Shown here one piece after another: positions 40,736-50,165 of a DNA stretch of 64,000 nucleotides. The notes under the pieces were generated by a model. The model made no database searches, was not told the origin of the DNA, and was given only the letters and a program-made list of their open reading frames with translations. The DNA is from Nocardia sp. NBC_01327 (GTDB taxonomy: Bacteria; Actinomycetota; Actinomycetes; Mycobacteriales; Mycobacteriaceae), in the NCBI RefSeq assembly GCF_035958815.1, contig NZ_CP108383.1, positions 1,736,001 to 1,800,000 on the forward strand, in the 5' to 3' direction. How positions within the stretch are numbered: the stretch's first letter is position 1; every line of letters begins with the position of its first letter. The translations under genes were made by a program, and so were the position numbers.

Positions 40736-42147
40736 GCACAACCGGCCGGTCCACGGTGCGAGCATCGGGCCCCGAGGCGGCAGCTTGCGTAACCACGCAG
40801 GTCCACGCGAGTACCGTGGTGGATTCGGCGCGAGCCACGCTGGACACCGCCAGGGCTACGGGACCGTTAGCGGCCTGTAAGCCGCAAGGGGTTGCGAGCG
40901 TCGTGACGGGCAGCGCGGTGGGGGTCGATATGGGCTTTGAAATGGGCACGGTGAGTGTTGAAATGGCTGAAATTCCCGAGGGTGAGATCAGTAGTCGCGA
41001 TGTCGTGGACGCGTGGCTCGCCGAGCACGCGGACGACCTGATTTCCTGGCGCCGGCACATCCACGCCAACCCGGAGCTGTCCCGTGCCGAGTACGGCACC
41101 ACCGAATTCATCGAATCCTGGCTGGTCAAGGCCGGTCTGGAGCCGCGCAAGCTACCGAACGGCACCGGCCTGATCTGCGATATCGGCCCGGACACCCCGC
41201 GTATCGGCCTGCGCGCCGATATGGACGCGCTGCCGCTGCAGGAGTACACCGGTCTGCCGTTCGCCTCGAATGTGCCGGGCGTCTCGCATGCCTGCGGCCA
41301 CGATGCGCACACCACGATCCTGCTGGGTACCGCCCTGGCGCTGGCCGAGGTTCCGAACCTTCCGGTCGGTGTGCGGCTGGTGTTCCAGCCCGCCGAGGAG
41401 GTCATGCCCGGCGGCGCCATCGATATGGTCGCCGCGGGTGCGATGGAAGACGTCTCGCGCATGTTCGCGGTGCACTGCGATCCCCGGCTCGAGGTCGGCC
41501 GGGTCGGTATCCGGGTCGGCGCCATCACCTCGGCCGCGGACACGGTCGAACTGGTCCTGGATTCGCCCGGCGGCCACACCTCGCGCCCGCATCTCACCAG
41601 CGATCTGGTCTACGCCATCGGTACCGTCATCACCGGTCTGCCAGGTCTGCTGAGCCGTCGTATCGATCCGCGCACCAGCACCGTCATGGTGTGGGGTGCG
41701 GTGTCGGCGGGCAAGGCGCCCAACGCTATTCCGCAGACCGGCATGCTCACCGGCACCGTCCGCACCGGCGATCACGCCACCTGGTCGCTGCTCGAGCCCA
41801 TGGTGCGCGAGATCGTCGAGGGCCTGCTCGCCCCGACCGGCGTGCGCTGGCAGCTCAACTACAAGCGCGGCGTGCCGCCGGTCGTGAACGACGAACTGGC
41901 CGTGCGCATGTTCGAGGACGCCATTCGCGAGGTCGGTCCCGATGCTCTCGCCGACACCCAGCAGTCCGGCGGCGGCGAGGACTTCTCCTGGTACCTGGAG
42001 GAGGTGCCGGGGGCCATGGCCCGCCTCGGCGTGTGGTCCGGTCAGGGCGAACAGCTCGACCTGCACCAGCCGACCTTCGATATCGACGAGCGCGCTCTGG
42101 CCGTGGGCGTGCGCGTCATGACGAATATCGTGCTGAACGCGTACTGA
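40732..42147 (+). CDS. M20-family amidohydrolase (AmiA1-like) with long N-terminal extension
   Basis: 471 residues from GTG 40732. The M20D domain starts near residue 90 (DLISWRRHIHANPELSRAEY). It has RADMDALPLQEYTGLPFASN, SHACGHDAHTTILLG with metal ligands, VFQPAEEVMPGGAIDMV with the catalytic Glu, and GGGEDFSWYLEEVPG. This matches hippurate/IAA-amino-acid hydrolases. GTGA overlap with amiB1 supports the early start. The first ~85 residues, however, have no similarity, and ATG 40930 would give a normal length. The N-terminal extension therefore may be spurious. Its partner presumably shares a substrate. Confidence 0.85.
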   Translation: MSTTGRSTVRASGPEAAACVTTQVHASTVVDSARATLDTARATGPLAACKPQGVASVVTGSAVGVDMGFEMGTVSVEMAEIPEGEISSRDVVDAWLAEHADDLISWRRHIHANPELSRAEYGTTEFIESWLVKAGLEPRKLPNGTGLICDIGPDTPRIGLRADMDALPLQEYTGLPFASNVPGVSHACGHDAHTTILLGTALALAEVPNLPVGVRLVFQPAEEVMPGGAIDMVAAGAMEDVSRMFAVHCDPRLEVGRVGIRVGAITSAADTVELVLDSPGGHTSRPHLTSDLVYAIGTVITGLPGLLSRRIDPRTSTVMVWGAVSAGKAPNAIPQTGMLTGTVRTGDHATWSLLEPMVREIVEGLLAPTGVRWQLNYKRGVPPVVNDELAVRMFEDAIREVGPDALADTQQSGGGEDFSWYLEEVPGAMARLGVWSGQGEQLDLHQPTFDIDERALAVGVRVMTNIVLNAY

Positions 42148-42170
42148 GTTCGCGCACAAGCGAAAAACTC

Positions 42171-42198
42171 CGGGCCGCACCTGTCAGGGTGCGGCCCG
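42171..42198. terminator. 11-bp hairpin between amiA-like and GGCT-like genes
   Basis: Arms CGGGCCGCACC (42171-42181) and GGTGCGGCCCG (42188-42198) with a six-base loop lie between convergent genes. Likely a shared terminator; no T-run. Confidence 0.7.
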
Positions 42199-42225
42199 AA
42201 GTAGTTCGAAGAGGAGAAAGAGGAA

Positions 42226-42705
42226 TTAGGGCCCGAAGGTGCCGGGGCCGACGTTCTTGCTGTTACGGGTGCGCAGGGCGTGCACGTATTCGCCGGGGGC
42301 ACCGGCTTTTTCGGCGCCTTCGGCGATCACTCCGAGATAGCGGGCCGAGGGTAGGCCGCCCTCGTAGGCGTCCAGGACGTACAGCCAGGCGAGTACCGGC
42401 TGCGTGGCGTTGCCCTGACTGGGCGTGACGCGGAGCCGGATCTTCTTGTGGATGCCGAAGTCCGAGCCCTCCCAGCGGTCCAGGCTCGCCTCGTCCTCTC
42501 CCGGGACGTCGTAGAGGACGACGAAAACCCGCGATCCGGGCTCCTCGACCACAGTCGCGAGCGGTCCCTCCCAGCCGATGTCGTCCCCGGCGAAGGTCAG
42601 GCGCCAACCCTCCAGCCAGCCGGTTCCGGACACAGGGGAGTGCGGACAGCGCTTGAGCATCTGCTCGGGATCCATGTTGGACCCGTAGGCGGCGTAAATC
42701 GGCAC
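42226..42705 (-). CDS. gamma-glutamylcyclotransferase-like protein (Rv3304-like)
   Basis: 159 residues from GTG 42705. The GGCT fold signature YAAYGSNMDPEQML at the N-terminus, then RLTFAGDD and VFVVLYDVPGEDEASLDRWEG, includes the conserved Glu (WEG) that acts as acid/base in cyclotransferases. Members turn gamma-glutamyl amides into 5-oxoproline. Length and position between amiA1 and lpdA match M. tuberculosis Rv3304. TACGCT six bases before GTG gives a leaderless start and fixes the start. Confidence 0.85.
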   Translation of the reverse strand: MPIYAAYGSNMDPEQMLKRCPHSPVSGTGWLEGWRLTFAGDDIGWEGPLATVVEEPGSRVFVVLYDVPGEDEASLDRWEGSDFGIHKKIRLRVTPSQGNATQPVLAWLYVLDAYEGGLPSARYLGVIAEGAEKAGAPGEYVHALRTRNSKNVGPGTFGP

Positions 42706-42711
42706 TGTGAG

Positions 42712-42717
42712 AGCGTA
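42712..42717 (-). promoter_or_regulatory. -10 box TACGCT of the leaderless GGCT-like gene
   Basis: TACGCT on the minus strand ends six bases before GTG 42705; no ribosome-binding site. Confidence 0.45.
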
Positions 42718-42931
42718 TCGAACAATCCCCGGCTACCTCCCCCGATCCCGATCCTCAGCGGTTCGCAAGTAACCCGGCCGGTCGCTCCGGACCAGCTCCA
42801 ACCGCATTCCGGAGGGTCGCCAAGTGTGACGAAACTGTCTCCAGATGCGGTTCCAACTGCGCGGACCTGAGCCGATAACGTTGTGGTGCGGCATCGGAGA
42901 TCCCGATTGCCCAGCCAGAAGCGAGGGAACA

Positions 42932-44335
42932 ATGACCCGCATTGCGATCATCGGCGGCGGCCCCGCCGGTTACGAAGCGGCATTGGTCGCCGCGCAGCAC
43001 GGGGCGCCGGTCACGCTGATCGACAGTGACGGCATCGGCGGAGCCTGTGTGCTCTGGGACTGTGTGCCTTCGAAGACCTTCATCGCCTCCACCGGCGTGC
43101 GCACCGATCTGCGCCGCGCCCGCGACCTCGGCATCACCGTGCATCCCTCGCAGGCGCAGGTGCGTCTGGCAGAGGTGAATTCGCGCGTGAAGGCGCTCGC
43201 GCAGGCGCAGTCCTCCGATATCAAGGTGAAGCTGCAGACCGCCGGCGTGACCGTGCTGGCCGGACACGGCGAGCTCATGGACCAGGCGCCCGGGCTGGCG
43301 ACCCACCTGGTGAAGGCGACCCTCGACGATGGCCGCCAGCACCTGCTCGAGGCCGAGGTGGTGCTGATTGCCACCGGCGCCAGTCCGCGCGTCCTGGCGG
43401 GCGCTGAGCCGGACGGCGAGCGCATCCTGAACTGGCGCCAGCTCTACGACCTCAAGGAGCTGCCCGAAACGCTCGTGGTGGTCGGTTCCGGTGTCACCGG
43501 CGCCGAATTCGTCTCCGCCTATACCGAAATGGGCGTGAAGGTGAAGCTGGTCTCCAGCCGCGACCGCGTGCTGCCCGGCGAGGACGCCGATGCCGCCCTG
43601 GTGCTGGAGGACGCGCTCGCCGAACGCGGTGTGGAACTGGTCAAGCACGCGCGTGCCGATGCGGTCGAGCGCACCGCCGACGGCATTGTGGTGAAGCTGT
43701 CCGACGGCCGCACGGTGACCGGCTCGCATGCGCTCATGACGGTCGGCTCGGTGCCCAATACCCAGAATCTCGGCCTGGCTCGCCTGGGCATCGAACTGGA
43801 CAAGGGCGGATACCTGCGCGTGGACCGGGTTTCGCGCACCACCGCCACCGGTGTGTACGCGGCCGGCGACTGCACCGGACTGCTGCCGCTGGCCTCTGTG
43901 GCCGCCATGCAGGGCCGAATCGCCATGTACCACGCACTCGGTGAGGGTGTGCAGCCCATTCGCCTGAAAACCGTTGCCTCCGCTGTGTTCACGCGTCCGG
44001 AGATCGCCACCGTCGGTGTGAGCCAGACCGCCATCGACAATGGCGAGGTTCCGGCGCGCACGGTCATGTTGCCGCTCAACACCAATCCGCGCGCCAAGAT
44101 GTCGGGGCTGCGCCGGGGTTTCGTGAAGATCTTCTGCCGTCCGGCCACGGGTGTGGTCATCGGCGGAGTCGTGGTGGCGCCCATCGCTTCCGAGCTCATC
44201 CTGCCAATCGCCCTTGCGGTGCAGAACAATCTGACCGTCAACGATCTCGCGCAGACCTTCTCGGTCTATCCTTCGCTGACCGGTTCCGTCACCGAGGCCG
44301 CGCGTCAGCTCATGCGGCACGACGATCTCGACTGA
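42932..44335 (+). CDS. lpdA: LpdA-type NAD(P)H quinone reductase (flavoprotein disulfide reductase family)
   Basis: 467 residues from ATG 42932. FAD-binding IIGGGPAGYEAALVA, NAD(P)-binding VVVGSGVTGAEFVSAY and the C-terminal dimerisation domain are present. Both cysteines of the redox loop remain (Cys39 and Cys44 in GGACVLWDCVPSK). The C-terminal His-x4-Glu of dihydrolipoamide dehydrogenases is absent: the sequence is SVYPSLTGSVTE. It matches Rv3303c, which I recall as a quinone reductase with altered active site. There one redox cysteine is lost; here both are kept. It is preceded by GAGGGA and probably forms its own transcript upstream of an unrelated gene. Confidence 0.9.
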   Translation: MTRIAIIGGGPAGYEAALVAAQHGAPVTLIDSDGIGGACVLWDCVPSKTFIASTGVRTDLRRARDLGITVHPSQAQVRLAEVNSRVKALAQAQSSDIKVKLQTAGVTVLAGHGELMDQAPGLATHLVKATLDDGRQHLLEAEVVLIATGASPRVLAGAEPDGERILNWRQLYDLKELPETLVVVGSGVTGAEFVSAYTEMGVKVKLVSSRDRVLPGEDADAALVLEDALAERGVELVKHARADAVERTADGIVVKLSDGRTVTGSHALMTVGSVPNTQNLGLARLGIELDKGGYLRVDRVSRTTATGVYAAGDCTGLLPLASVAAMQGRIAMYHALGEGVQPIRLKTVASAVFTRPEIATVGVSQTAIDNGEVPARTVMLPLNTNPRAKMSGLRRGFVKIFCRPATGVVIGGVVVAPIASELILPIALAVQNNLTVNDLAQTFSVYPSLTGSVTEAARQLMRHDDLD

Positions 44336-44532
44336 CGGATGAACTTCCGGTGCTGGGAGGGCTTCGTCTTGCCCCGCTTACGCCGGTGTGATTCACTTCG
44401 CGACGGGAAGCGATCGGCAGGGCGATCGCGAGAATGTCGGTGGGTCAACCCTTTCCGGGGCAGCCGGTGTACAGCTCGTACTCGCCCGCACGTCCGTTCG
44501 TGGTGATGAGGGACGAAGGAATAGGGCGAAAA

Positions 44533-45678
44533 GTGAAGCACCGCAAGCCGAATCGGATCAAGGCCAGCACCTCCCTGTCACTGGTCGGCGCGGCCGCAGT
44601 GGTCAGCCTCCTGGGCACCCCCGCGAATGCGGCCCCCGCCGACCCGGGCGCGGTCCCGGCGGCCCCCGGACAGCAGCCGGGCGGCACGGACGGTCAGCCG
44701 GGCGCGACCGATGGTGGTCAGTCGCCGACGACCGACGCGCCGATCCCCGCCGACCCCAAGATCGGTTCGGTGCCGGCGCCCAAGCCGGATACCACCAAAC
44801 CGGATGTCACGCAGCCGCAGCAGAGTCAGCCGGGTGTCACCACCCCCGGTTCGCCCAAGCCGGACACCACCGCGCCCGCGGGCAATGCCCCGTCGGACGG
44901 CACCACGCCCAAGCCCGATACGCAGCCGGCCGGCGTCGCACCGCAGGACGGTCCGAAGTCGAAGCCGACCCAGCCGGGTGTGACCGTGCCGCGCGTCGCT
45001 CCGCTGCCGGTGCCGGGCCAGACGGTGCCCGCGATTCCGGTGCAGGTGCCGGATAAGCCGAACCAGCAGACGATTCCGGGTCAGGCGAACCCGAACCAGC
45101 CTGCCAAGCCGGGTAATACCCAGCCGGATACCGTCGCCCCGACCCAGCCCGACACCACCTCGGTGGACACGCTGACCGGTGAGCCGACCGTGCAGAAGCC
45201 GCAGTGGCAGTCCCCGGCCGTCGAGACCGCCCCGGCCGCGCCGGTGGTCGCGATGACCGGGCCGCACACCGAGATCGGCGCCAATGTCGACGGTGGCGTC
45301 GCGCTGCCCGGCTGGGCGGCCAATACCCACCACTTCAGCAATCTGGACGGTTACGTCGGCACCATCGGCTACACCACGCCGGGCGGCACCGGTGAGGCCG
45401 GTGTGTCGATGGACTACACCACCGTCAACCAGATCAAGGTGACGGCCTTCGCCAGCGCGGGCGCCGGCGATGACCGCAAGCTCGAATTCGTGCTCGACAG
45501 CACCGGCGCCAATGCCGCCAAGGCGGACGCCGAGAACTTCGTGCGCCTGCTCCCCGGCGGCGGCACCATCCTGGACGCGCTCGGCCAGATTGGTAAGCTC
45601 CCGGAGGGTGATATCCCCGGCCAGACCACCGACGTCGGCGGTGTGACCACGCAGTTGGGCGGTTCGGTCCAGTACTGA
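44533..45678 (+). CDS. exported Pro/Thr/Gln-rich protein with unknown C-terminal domain
   Basis: 381 residues from GTG 44533 (GAAGGA twelve bases upstream; ATG 44506 is an alternative). Basic start MKHRKPNRIKA and hydrophobic segment ending in ANAAPADP form a signal peptide. Residues about 35-215 are a Pro/Asp/Thr/Gln-rich region with the repeated element KPDTT and variants (QPGVT, QPDT), a probable cell-wall spanning stalk. The last ~160 residues are Gly-rich and beta-like (IGANVDGGVALPGWAANTHH, GEAGVSMDYTTVNQIKVTAF). No family recognised. A very strong hairpin follows. It may be a cell-envelope or porin-like protein; MspA resemblance is not convincing. Confidence 0.7.
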   Translation: MKHRKPNRIKASTSLSLVGAAAVVSLLGTPANAAPADPGAVPAAPGQQPGGTDGQPGATDGGQSPTTDAPIPADPKIGSVPAPKPDTTKPDVTQPQQSQPGVTTPGSPKPDTTAPAGNAPSDGTTPKPDTQPAGVAPQDGPKSKPTQPGVTVPRVAPLPVPGQTVPAIPVQVPDKPNQQTIPGQANPNQPAKPGNTQPDTVAPTQPDTTSVDTLTGEPTVQKPQWQSPAVETAPAAPVVAMTGPHTEIGANVDGGVALPGWAANTHHFSNLDGYVGTIGYTTPGGTGEAGVSMDYTTVNQIKVTAFASAGAGDDRKLEFVLDSTGANAAKADAENFVRLLPGGGTILDALGQIGKLPEGDIPGQTTDVGGVTTQLGGSVQY

Positions 45679-45743
45679 GAAATACCGGCCGAATTTATTG
45701 CCGGCGAAGAGTTGAAATTCGGTGCCGGCAGGAGTTGAGTCGT

Positions 45744-45777
45744 CGCGTGGGGCGGTCGTAAACGACCGCCCCACGCG
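45744..45777 (+). terminator. 16-bp perfect hairpin after the Pro-rich protein gene
   Basis: Arms at 45744-45759 and 45762-45777 pair without mismatch around a two-base AA loop. The hairpin ends 21 bases before the next ATG, so it could also affect that gene's translation. No T-run. Confidence 0.75.
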
Positions 45778-45798
45778 TGTGTGGCGAAAGGACGGGTG

Positions 45799-47091
45799 AT
45801 GGATTCCGGCAAGGACGAGTCGGCGGACCGCCCGGAGGCCACTCCCGGCGCGGAACCGGCGCAACCGGAAGCGCAGGAGGGGTTCTCGGAGTCGCCGTTC
45901 GGGCCGGGGCCCGGGAGTGCCGGGTCGGAGTTCGGTCCGCCGATGTCGGAGTTCGGCCCGTCGCTCAATGAATTCGGCCCGCCGGTCTCGGTATTCGGGC
46001 CGACGACCGATACCTACGGGGTGCTGGGCAGCGACTTCGGTTCGCCGCTCAATGATTTCGGCCCGCCGCCGGGCGACTTCGGTCCCCCCGCGGAGGCCGG
46101 TGCGCCCGGGTGGACGCCGCCGGTGGTGCCGCCCAGTCCGGAGCTGGCCTGGCGGCCGGCCGACGGCGAGTACGCGACCGGCGATGATGCGTTGTACGGC
46201 AATGGATTCGGTGATCAGGACGACGTCGAGGAGACCGTCCGTCACAATGTCGAACCGGCCCCGCCCGCTCCGAAACCGTCGGCGGGCTGGGCTCGCGGCG
46301 GCGGCATCAGCACCGCCGCCTATGCCGGGCGGGAATCGGCGTGGCTGCGTTCCGCCGAGGCCGGAATGCCGTCGGCCGAATCGGAATCGGCTGCGCCGCA
46401 GCAGGAATCGCTGTCGTGGGCGGACGATCCCATCGGCCGGATGCTGATGCCCAAGAAGACCGAGCCGAAGCCGGAGTCGCTGTCCTGGTCGGACGATGAG
46501 ATCGCGAAGCGCTTGGCTCCGAAATCCGCTGCGCCGCAGGATAAACCGAAGATCTCACGCAAGCCGATCCTGATCGGCGCCGGGGTCGTGGTGGTACTGG
46601 CCGCGGTCGCCGGGGTGGTGGTCGCCCTCACCGGCGGCAGTGACAAATCCGATTCGGTGTCCGCCGCCTCCAGCTCCGACGGCCTGGTGACGACCGCCGC
46701 CCCCACCACGGTGGCCGCGCTGAGCTGCCCGTCCAAGCGGGACGGCCCGCTCACCATCGGCAATGGCGCGGGCGGCACCGAGACCGGCGCGGATGCCATC
46801 CTCGGCTTCCAGCACGCCTTCTACGCCGACCGCAATGGCGTGAAGGCCCGCTCGTTCGTCGCTCCCGATGCCGCGAACGTATCCCAGGCCGACACCATCC
46901 AGCAGGCGATCAACGATGTGATCCCGATCGGCACCAGCTACTGCCTGCGCATCACCGACGCGGGCCCCGACGCCTACGACGCCGACCTCACCGAACACCG
47001 CCCCGACGGCACCACCACCGTCTACCGCCAGCACATCCTCACCGTGAACAAGGACGGCAAACACCTGATCTTCGCCATCGACGAGCGCTGA
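45799..47091 (+). CDS. membrane-anchored protein with EFGPP-type repeats
   Basis: 430 residues from ATG 45799, with AAAGGA eight bases upstream. The N-terminal ~70 residues repeat the element EFGPP or variants (SEFGPPMSEFGPSLNEFGPP) several times, a low-complexity cytoplasmic region. Acidic and Pro/Ser-rich stretches follow to about 250. A single membrane helix (ILIGAGVVVVLAAVAGVVVAL) is preceded by KPKISRK. The external domain (about 310-430) starts with a Cys (ALSCPSKRDGP), has a second Cys (TSYCLRI) and ends VNKDGKHLIFAIDER. It resembles external domains of Nocardia proteins with NTF2-like folds. No function assigned. Confidence 0.7.
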   Translation: MDSGKDESADRPEATPGAEPAQPEAQEGFSESPFGPGPGSAGSEFGPPMSEFGPSLNEFGPPVSVFGPTTDTYGVLGSDFGSPLNDFGPPPGDFGPPAEAGAPGWTPPVVPPSPELAWRPADGEYATGDDALYGNGFGDQDDVEETVRHNVEPAPPAPKPSAGWARGGGISTAAYAGRESAWLRSAEAGMPSAESESAAPQQESLSWADDPIGRMLMPKKTEPKPESLSWSDDEIAKRLAPKSAAPQDKPKISRKPILIGAGVVVVLAAVAGVVVALTGGSDKSDSVSAASSSDGLVTTAAPTTVAALSCPSKRDGPLTIGNGAGGTETGADAILGFQHAFYADRNGVKARSFVAPDAANVSQADTIQQAINDVIPIGTSYCLRITDAGPDAYDADLTEHRPDGTTTVYRQHILTVNKDGKHLIFAIDER

Positions 47092-47093
47092 CC

Positions 47094-47114
47094 CGCCCGG
47101 TTTCAGTCCGGGCG
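47094..47114 (+). terminator. hairpin after the repeat protein gene
   Basis: A seven-base-pair stem (CGCCCGG at 47094-47100, CCGGGCG at 47108-47114) with a TTTCAGT loop and a T/G-rich tail. Likely rho-independent terminator. Confidence 0.6.
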
Positions 47115-47235
47115 TGGTGTTGTCGGTCTCATTGGGCCGAATTCGTCCCATGATCTGAGACCCGGGTTTCACCTCGTGGTTTGGCTGTGACACAGTGGAA
47201 TTTCGCATACCCCGGCGTTCCCTCGGAGGTTTCTC

Positions 47236-48429
47236 ATGTCCGCGATGACTCCACCGCTGTCCCGCAGGCTCGACGGCCTGCAGAGTTCGGCGATTCGCGA
47301 CCTGCTCAAACTCACCGCGCGCGCCGATATCATCAGCCTGGCCGGTGGTCTGCCGGATGCCGAGCTCATGCCGCGCGATCGCATTGCCGCGGCGGCCGAG
47401 GCGGCGCTGGCCGATCGGTCGGTGCTGCAGTACACCGAATCGCCGGGCTGGGGACCCCTGCGTGAGGTGCTCGCGGCGCGGGAGTCGGCGCGGCTGGGCC
47501 GCCCGGTGCCGGTGGACGAGGTCTTCGTCACGCACGGTTCGCAGCAGGCGCTGTCGCTGCTGGCCGAGGTGCTGCTCGATCCGGGTGCGCTGGTCGTGGT
47601 GGAGGATCCGGCGTATGTCGGTGCGCTGCAGGTGTTCCGGGCCGCCGGTGCGCGCATCGTCGCGGTTCCGCTGGACGGCGAGGGTATGCGCGTGGACGTC
47701 CTGCGGGAACTGCTGGCCGCGGGGGAGCGCCCGGCCTTCGTGCACACCGTCAGCAACTTCCACAATCCGGGTGGCGTCACCATGAGCGCGCAGCGCCGCG
47801 TGGAACTGGCGGAACTCGCGACGGCACACGGCTTCTGGGTCATCGAGGACGATCCGTACGGCGAACTCTGGTTCGACCAGCCCGCTCCCGCACCGGTGGC
47901 GACATACTCGCCCAATGTGATTCGCCTGTCCAGCGCCTCCAAGATCCTCGCTCCCAGCCTGCGCGTGGGCTGGATGGTCGCCTCGACCCAGGTGTGCCGC
48001 GCGGTGGAACTCCTCAAGCAGGGCGCCGACCTCTGCGGCTCCGCCCTCACCCAGCAGATCGCCGCCGACCTGCTGTCGGACACCGATTGGCTTGCCGCCC
48101 ATATCGATTCGGTCCGCCGGGTCTACGGCGAGCGCGCCCGCGCCCTGGTCGGCGCCGTCCGCACCCGCTTCGGCGACCGCATCGCCACCACCGACGCCAC
48201 CGGCGGCATGTTCGTCTGGGCCGACTTCACCGACGGCACCGACACCCAAGCCCTGCTCCCGCACGCCCTCGACGCCGGCGTCGCCTACGTCCCCGGCTCC
48301 GCCTTCGCCGTCACCACCGACTACACCCACTCCATGCGCCTGTGCTTCACCACCTCGGACACCACCGTCCTGGAAGAAGCCGTAGCCCGCCTGGCCAAGG
48401 CCCACGCCGCCGCCCCAGCCCGGGTCTAA
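47236..48429 (+). CDS. PLP-dependent class I/II aminotransferase (LysN-like)
   Basis: 397 residues, GGAGG upstream of ATG 47236. Fold type I aminotransferase: SLAGGLPDAELMP near the N-terminus, YTESPGWGPLREVLA, HTVSNFHNPGGVTMS, WVIEDDPYGELWF (Asp contacting the pyridine nitrogen) and the PLP lysine in RLSSASKILAPSLRVGWM. The opening and overall pattern are those of 2-aminoadipate/valine-type aminotransferases (MocR C-terminal class) without a GntR domain. Substrate not fixed by sequence. Converges on glpK. Confidence 0.87.
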   Translation: MSAMTPPLSRRLDGLQSSAIRDLLKLTARADIISLAGGLPDAELMPRDRIAAAAEAALADRSVLQYTESPGWGPLREVLAARESARLGRPVPVDEVFVTHGSQQALSLLAEVLLDPGALVVVEDPAYVGALQVFRAAGARIVAVPLDGEGMRVDVLRELLAAGERPAFVHTVSNFHNPGGVTMSAQRRVELAELATAHGFWVIEDDPYGELWFDQPAPAPVATYSPNVIRLSSASKILAPSLRVGWMVASTQVCRAVELLKQGADLCGSALTQQIAADLLSDTDWLAAHIDSVRRVYGERARALVGAVRTRFGDRIATTDATGGMFVWADFTDGTDTQALLPHALDAGVAYVPGSAFAVTTDYTHSMRLCFTTSDTTVLEEAVARLAKAHAAAPARV

Positions 48430-48477
48430 CCGTTCTGCCGCGGCATCCCCCCGCCGCCCTCAGCTCCTCGTCGGTGC

Positions 48478-49974
48478 TCAGGCCCAGTTGTAGGTGCGCT
48501 CGACGGCTTTGTTCCACTCGTGGAGAAGGTGGTCGCGGTCTGTGTCGGACATGGTTGAGTTCCAGCGTTTGTCCTCGGCCCAGTTGTCGCGGATGTCGTC
48601 GGGGGAGGCCCAGTAGCCGACGGCCAGACCCGCGGCGTAGGCCGCGCCGAGGGCGGTGGTCTCGGTGACGACCGGGCGCACCACGGGGGCGTCGAGAATG
48701 TCGGACTGGAACTGCATGAGCAGTTCGTTGATCACCATGCCGCCGTCGACCTTGAGGGTCACCTTCTCGACGTCGAGGTGCTGTGCGGCCGCATCCGCGC
48801 GCATCGCGTCGATGACCTCGCGGGTCTGGAATGCGGTGGCCTCCAACACCGCTCGCGCGATATGCCCGCGATTCACGAAGCGGGTCAGACCCGCGAATAC
48901 GCCGCGGGCGTCGGGCCGCCAGCGCGGGGCGAACAGGCCCGAGAAGGCCGGGACGATGTAGCAGCCGCCATTGTCCTCGACGGTGCGGGCGAGCGGCTCG
49001 ATCTCCTCGGCGGAGCCGATCATTCCCAGGTTGTCGCGCAGCCACTGCACCAGCGATCCGGTGACCGCGATGGACCCTTCGAGCGCGTACACGGCCGGTT
49101 GCTCGCCGAGCCGATAACACACCGTGGTCAGCAGCCCGTGCTCGCTGAATACCGGTGTGGTGCCGGTGTTCATGAGCATGAAATTGCCGGTGCCGTAGGT
49201 GTTCTTGGTATCGCCGGGGGACAGGCAGGCCTGCCCGAAGGTGGCCGCCTGCTGATCGCCGAGAATGCCCGCGATCGGCACGCCGGCCAGCGCGGTGGTG
49301 GTGATATCGCCGTACACCTCCGATGAGCTGCGAATGGTCGGCAGCATGGCCACGGGCACGCCGAAATCGGCGCAGATCTGCGGATCCCATTGCAGTGAGC
49401 GCAGATCCATCAGCATGGTGCGCGAGGCATTGGTGACATCGGTGAGGTGCTGACCGGTGAGATTCCACAGCACCCAGCTGTCGATGGTGCCGAAGCACAG
49501 CTCGCCGTCCTCGGCGCGCTGCCGTGCGCCCGGGACGTGATCGAGGATCCAGCGCAGTTTGGGCCCGGCGAAGTAGGTGGACAGCGGCAGCCCGGTGCGG
49601 TCGGCGTAGCGGTTCGGCCCGTCGGATCCGGCCAGCTCGACGGTGAGATCGGCGGTGCGGGTGTCCTGCCAGACGATGGCATGGTGAATCGGCTTGCCGC
49701 TGGCGCGTTCCCACACCACGGTGGTCTCGCGCTGATTGGTGACGCCGACCGCGGCGATATCGCCCGCCCCGATGCCGAGCTTGTCCAGCACCTCGGCGAT
49801 GACGAGTTCGGTATTGCGCCAGATGGTTTCGGCATCGTGCTCGACCCAGCCCGGCTGCGGGAAGATCTGCTCGTGCTCACGCTGCGCGACCCCGGCGATG
49901 AGGCCGTGGTGATCGAAGACGATGCACCGGCTGGAGGTCGTACCGGAATCGATGGCAGCCACATATCGACGCAT
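48478..49974 (-). CDS. glpK: glycerol kinase
   Basis: 498 residues. FGGY family: phosphorylates glycerol with ATP to sn-glycerol-3-phosphate. [20 protein letters not shown] is the ATP-binding first segment, followed by [31 protein letters not shown] and the second FGGY signature in [19 protein letters not shown]. Full length. TAGCCT on the minus strand ends six bases before ATG 49974, implying a leaderless transcript. Divergent from glpD, whose product uses its product. Confidence 0.97.
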   Translation of the reverse strand: MRRYVAAIDSGTTSSRCIVFDHHGLIAGVAQREHEQIFPQPGWVEHDAETIWRNTELVIAEVLDKLGIGAGDIAAVGVTNQRETTVVWERASGKPIHHAIVWQDTRTADLTVELAGSDGPNRYADRTGLPLSTYFAGPKLRWILDHVPGARQRAEDGELCFGTIDSWVLWNLTGQHLTDVTNASRTMLMDLRSLQWDPQICADFGVPVAMLPTIRSSSEVYGDITTTALAGVPIAGILGDQQAATFGQACLSPGDTKNTYGTGNFMLMNTGTTPVFSEHGLLTTVCYRLGEQPAVYALEGSIAVTGSLVQWLRDNLGMIGSAEEIEPLARTVEDNGGCYIVPAFSGLFAPRWRPDARGVFAGLTRFVNRGHIARAVLEATAFQTREVIDAMRADAAAQHLDVEKVTLKVDGGMVINELLMQFQSDILDAPVVRPVVTETTALGAAYAAGLAVGYWASPDDIRDNWAEDKRWNSTMSDTDRDHLLHEWNKAVERTYNWA

Positions 49975-49980
49975 TCGAGC

Positions 49981-49986
49981 AGGCTA
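49981..49986 (-). promoter_or_regulatory. -10 box TAGCCT of leaderless glpK
   Basis: TAGCCT on the minus strand ends six bases before the glpK ATG. No ribosome-binding site is seen. Confidence 0.5.
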
Positions 49987-50165
49987 CTCGCCGCGAATGC
50001 GCGCATGCCGCCATGACGCGCGCTGCCACGCACACCACACGGCGGGGTCGCACGGTGAGCCATTAGTGTGGACTACGGTTGCTCCCGAGTAGCTGAGCTT
50101 CGACCAGAGCGTCATCGATACGAGCGCCGCATCGTCGATACCGCGGCGGGCCGGAGGAGTCGAGC

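Noticed and set aside
44578..46245. 555-residue minus-strand frame over the Pro-rich protein gene
   Set aside because: Arg/Gly-rich antisense of a repetitive gene. The plus strand has a signal peptide and a terminator.
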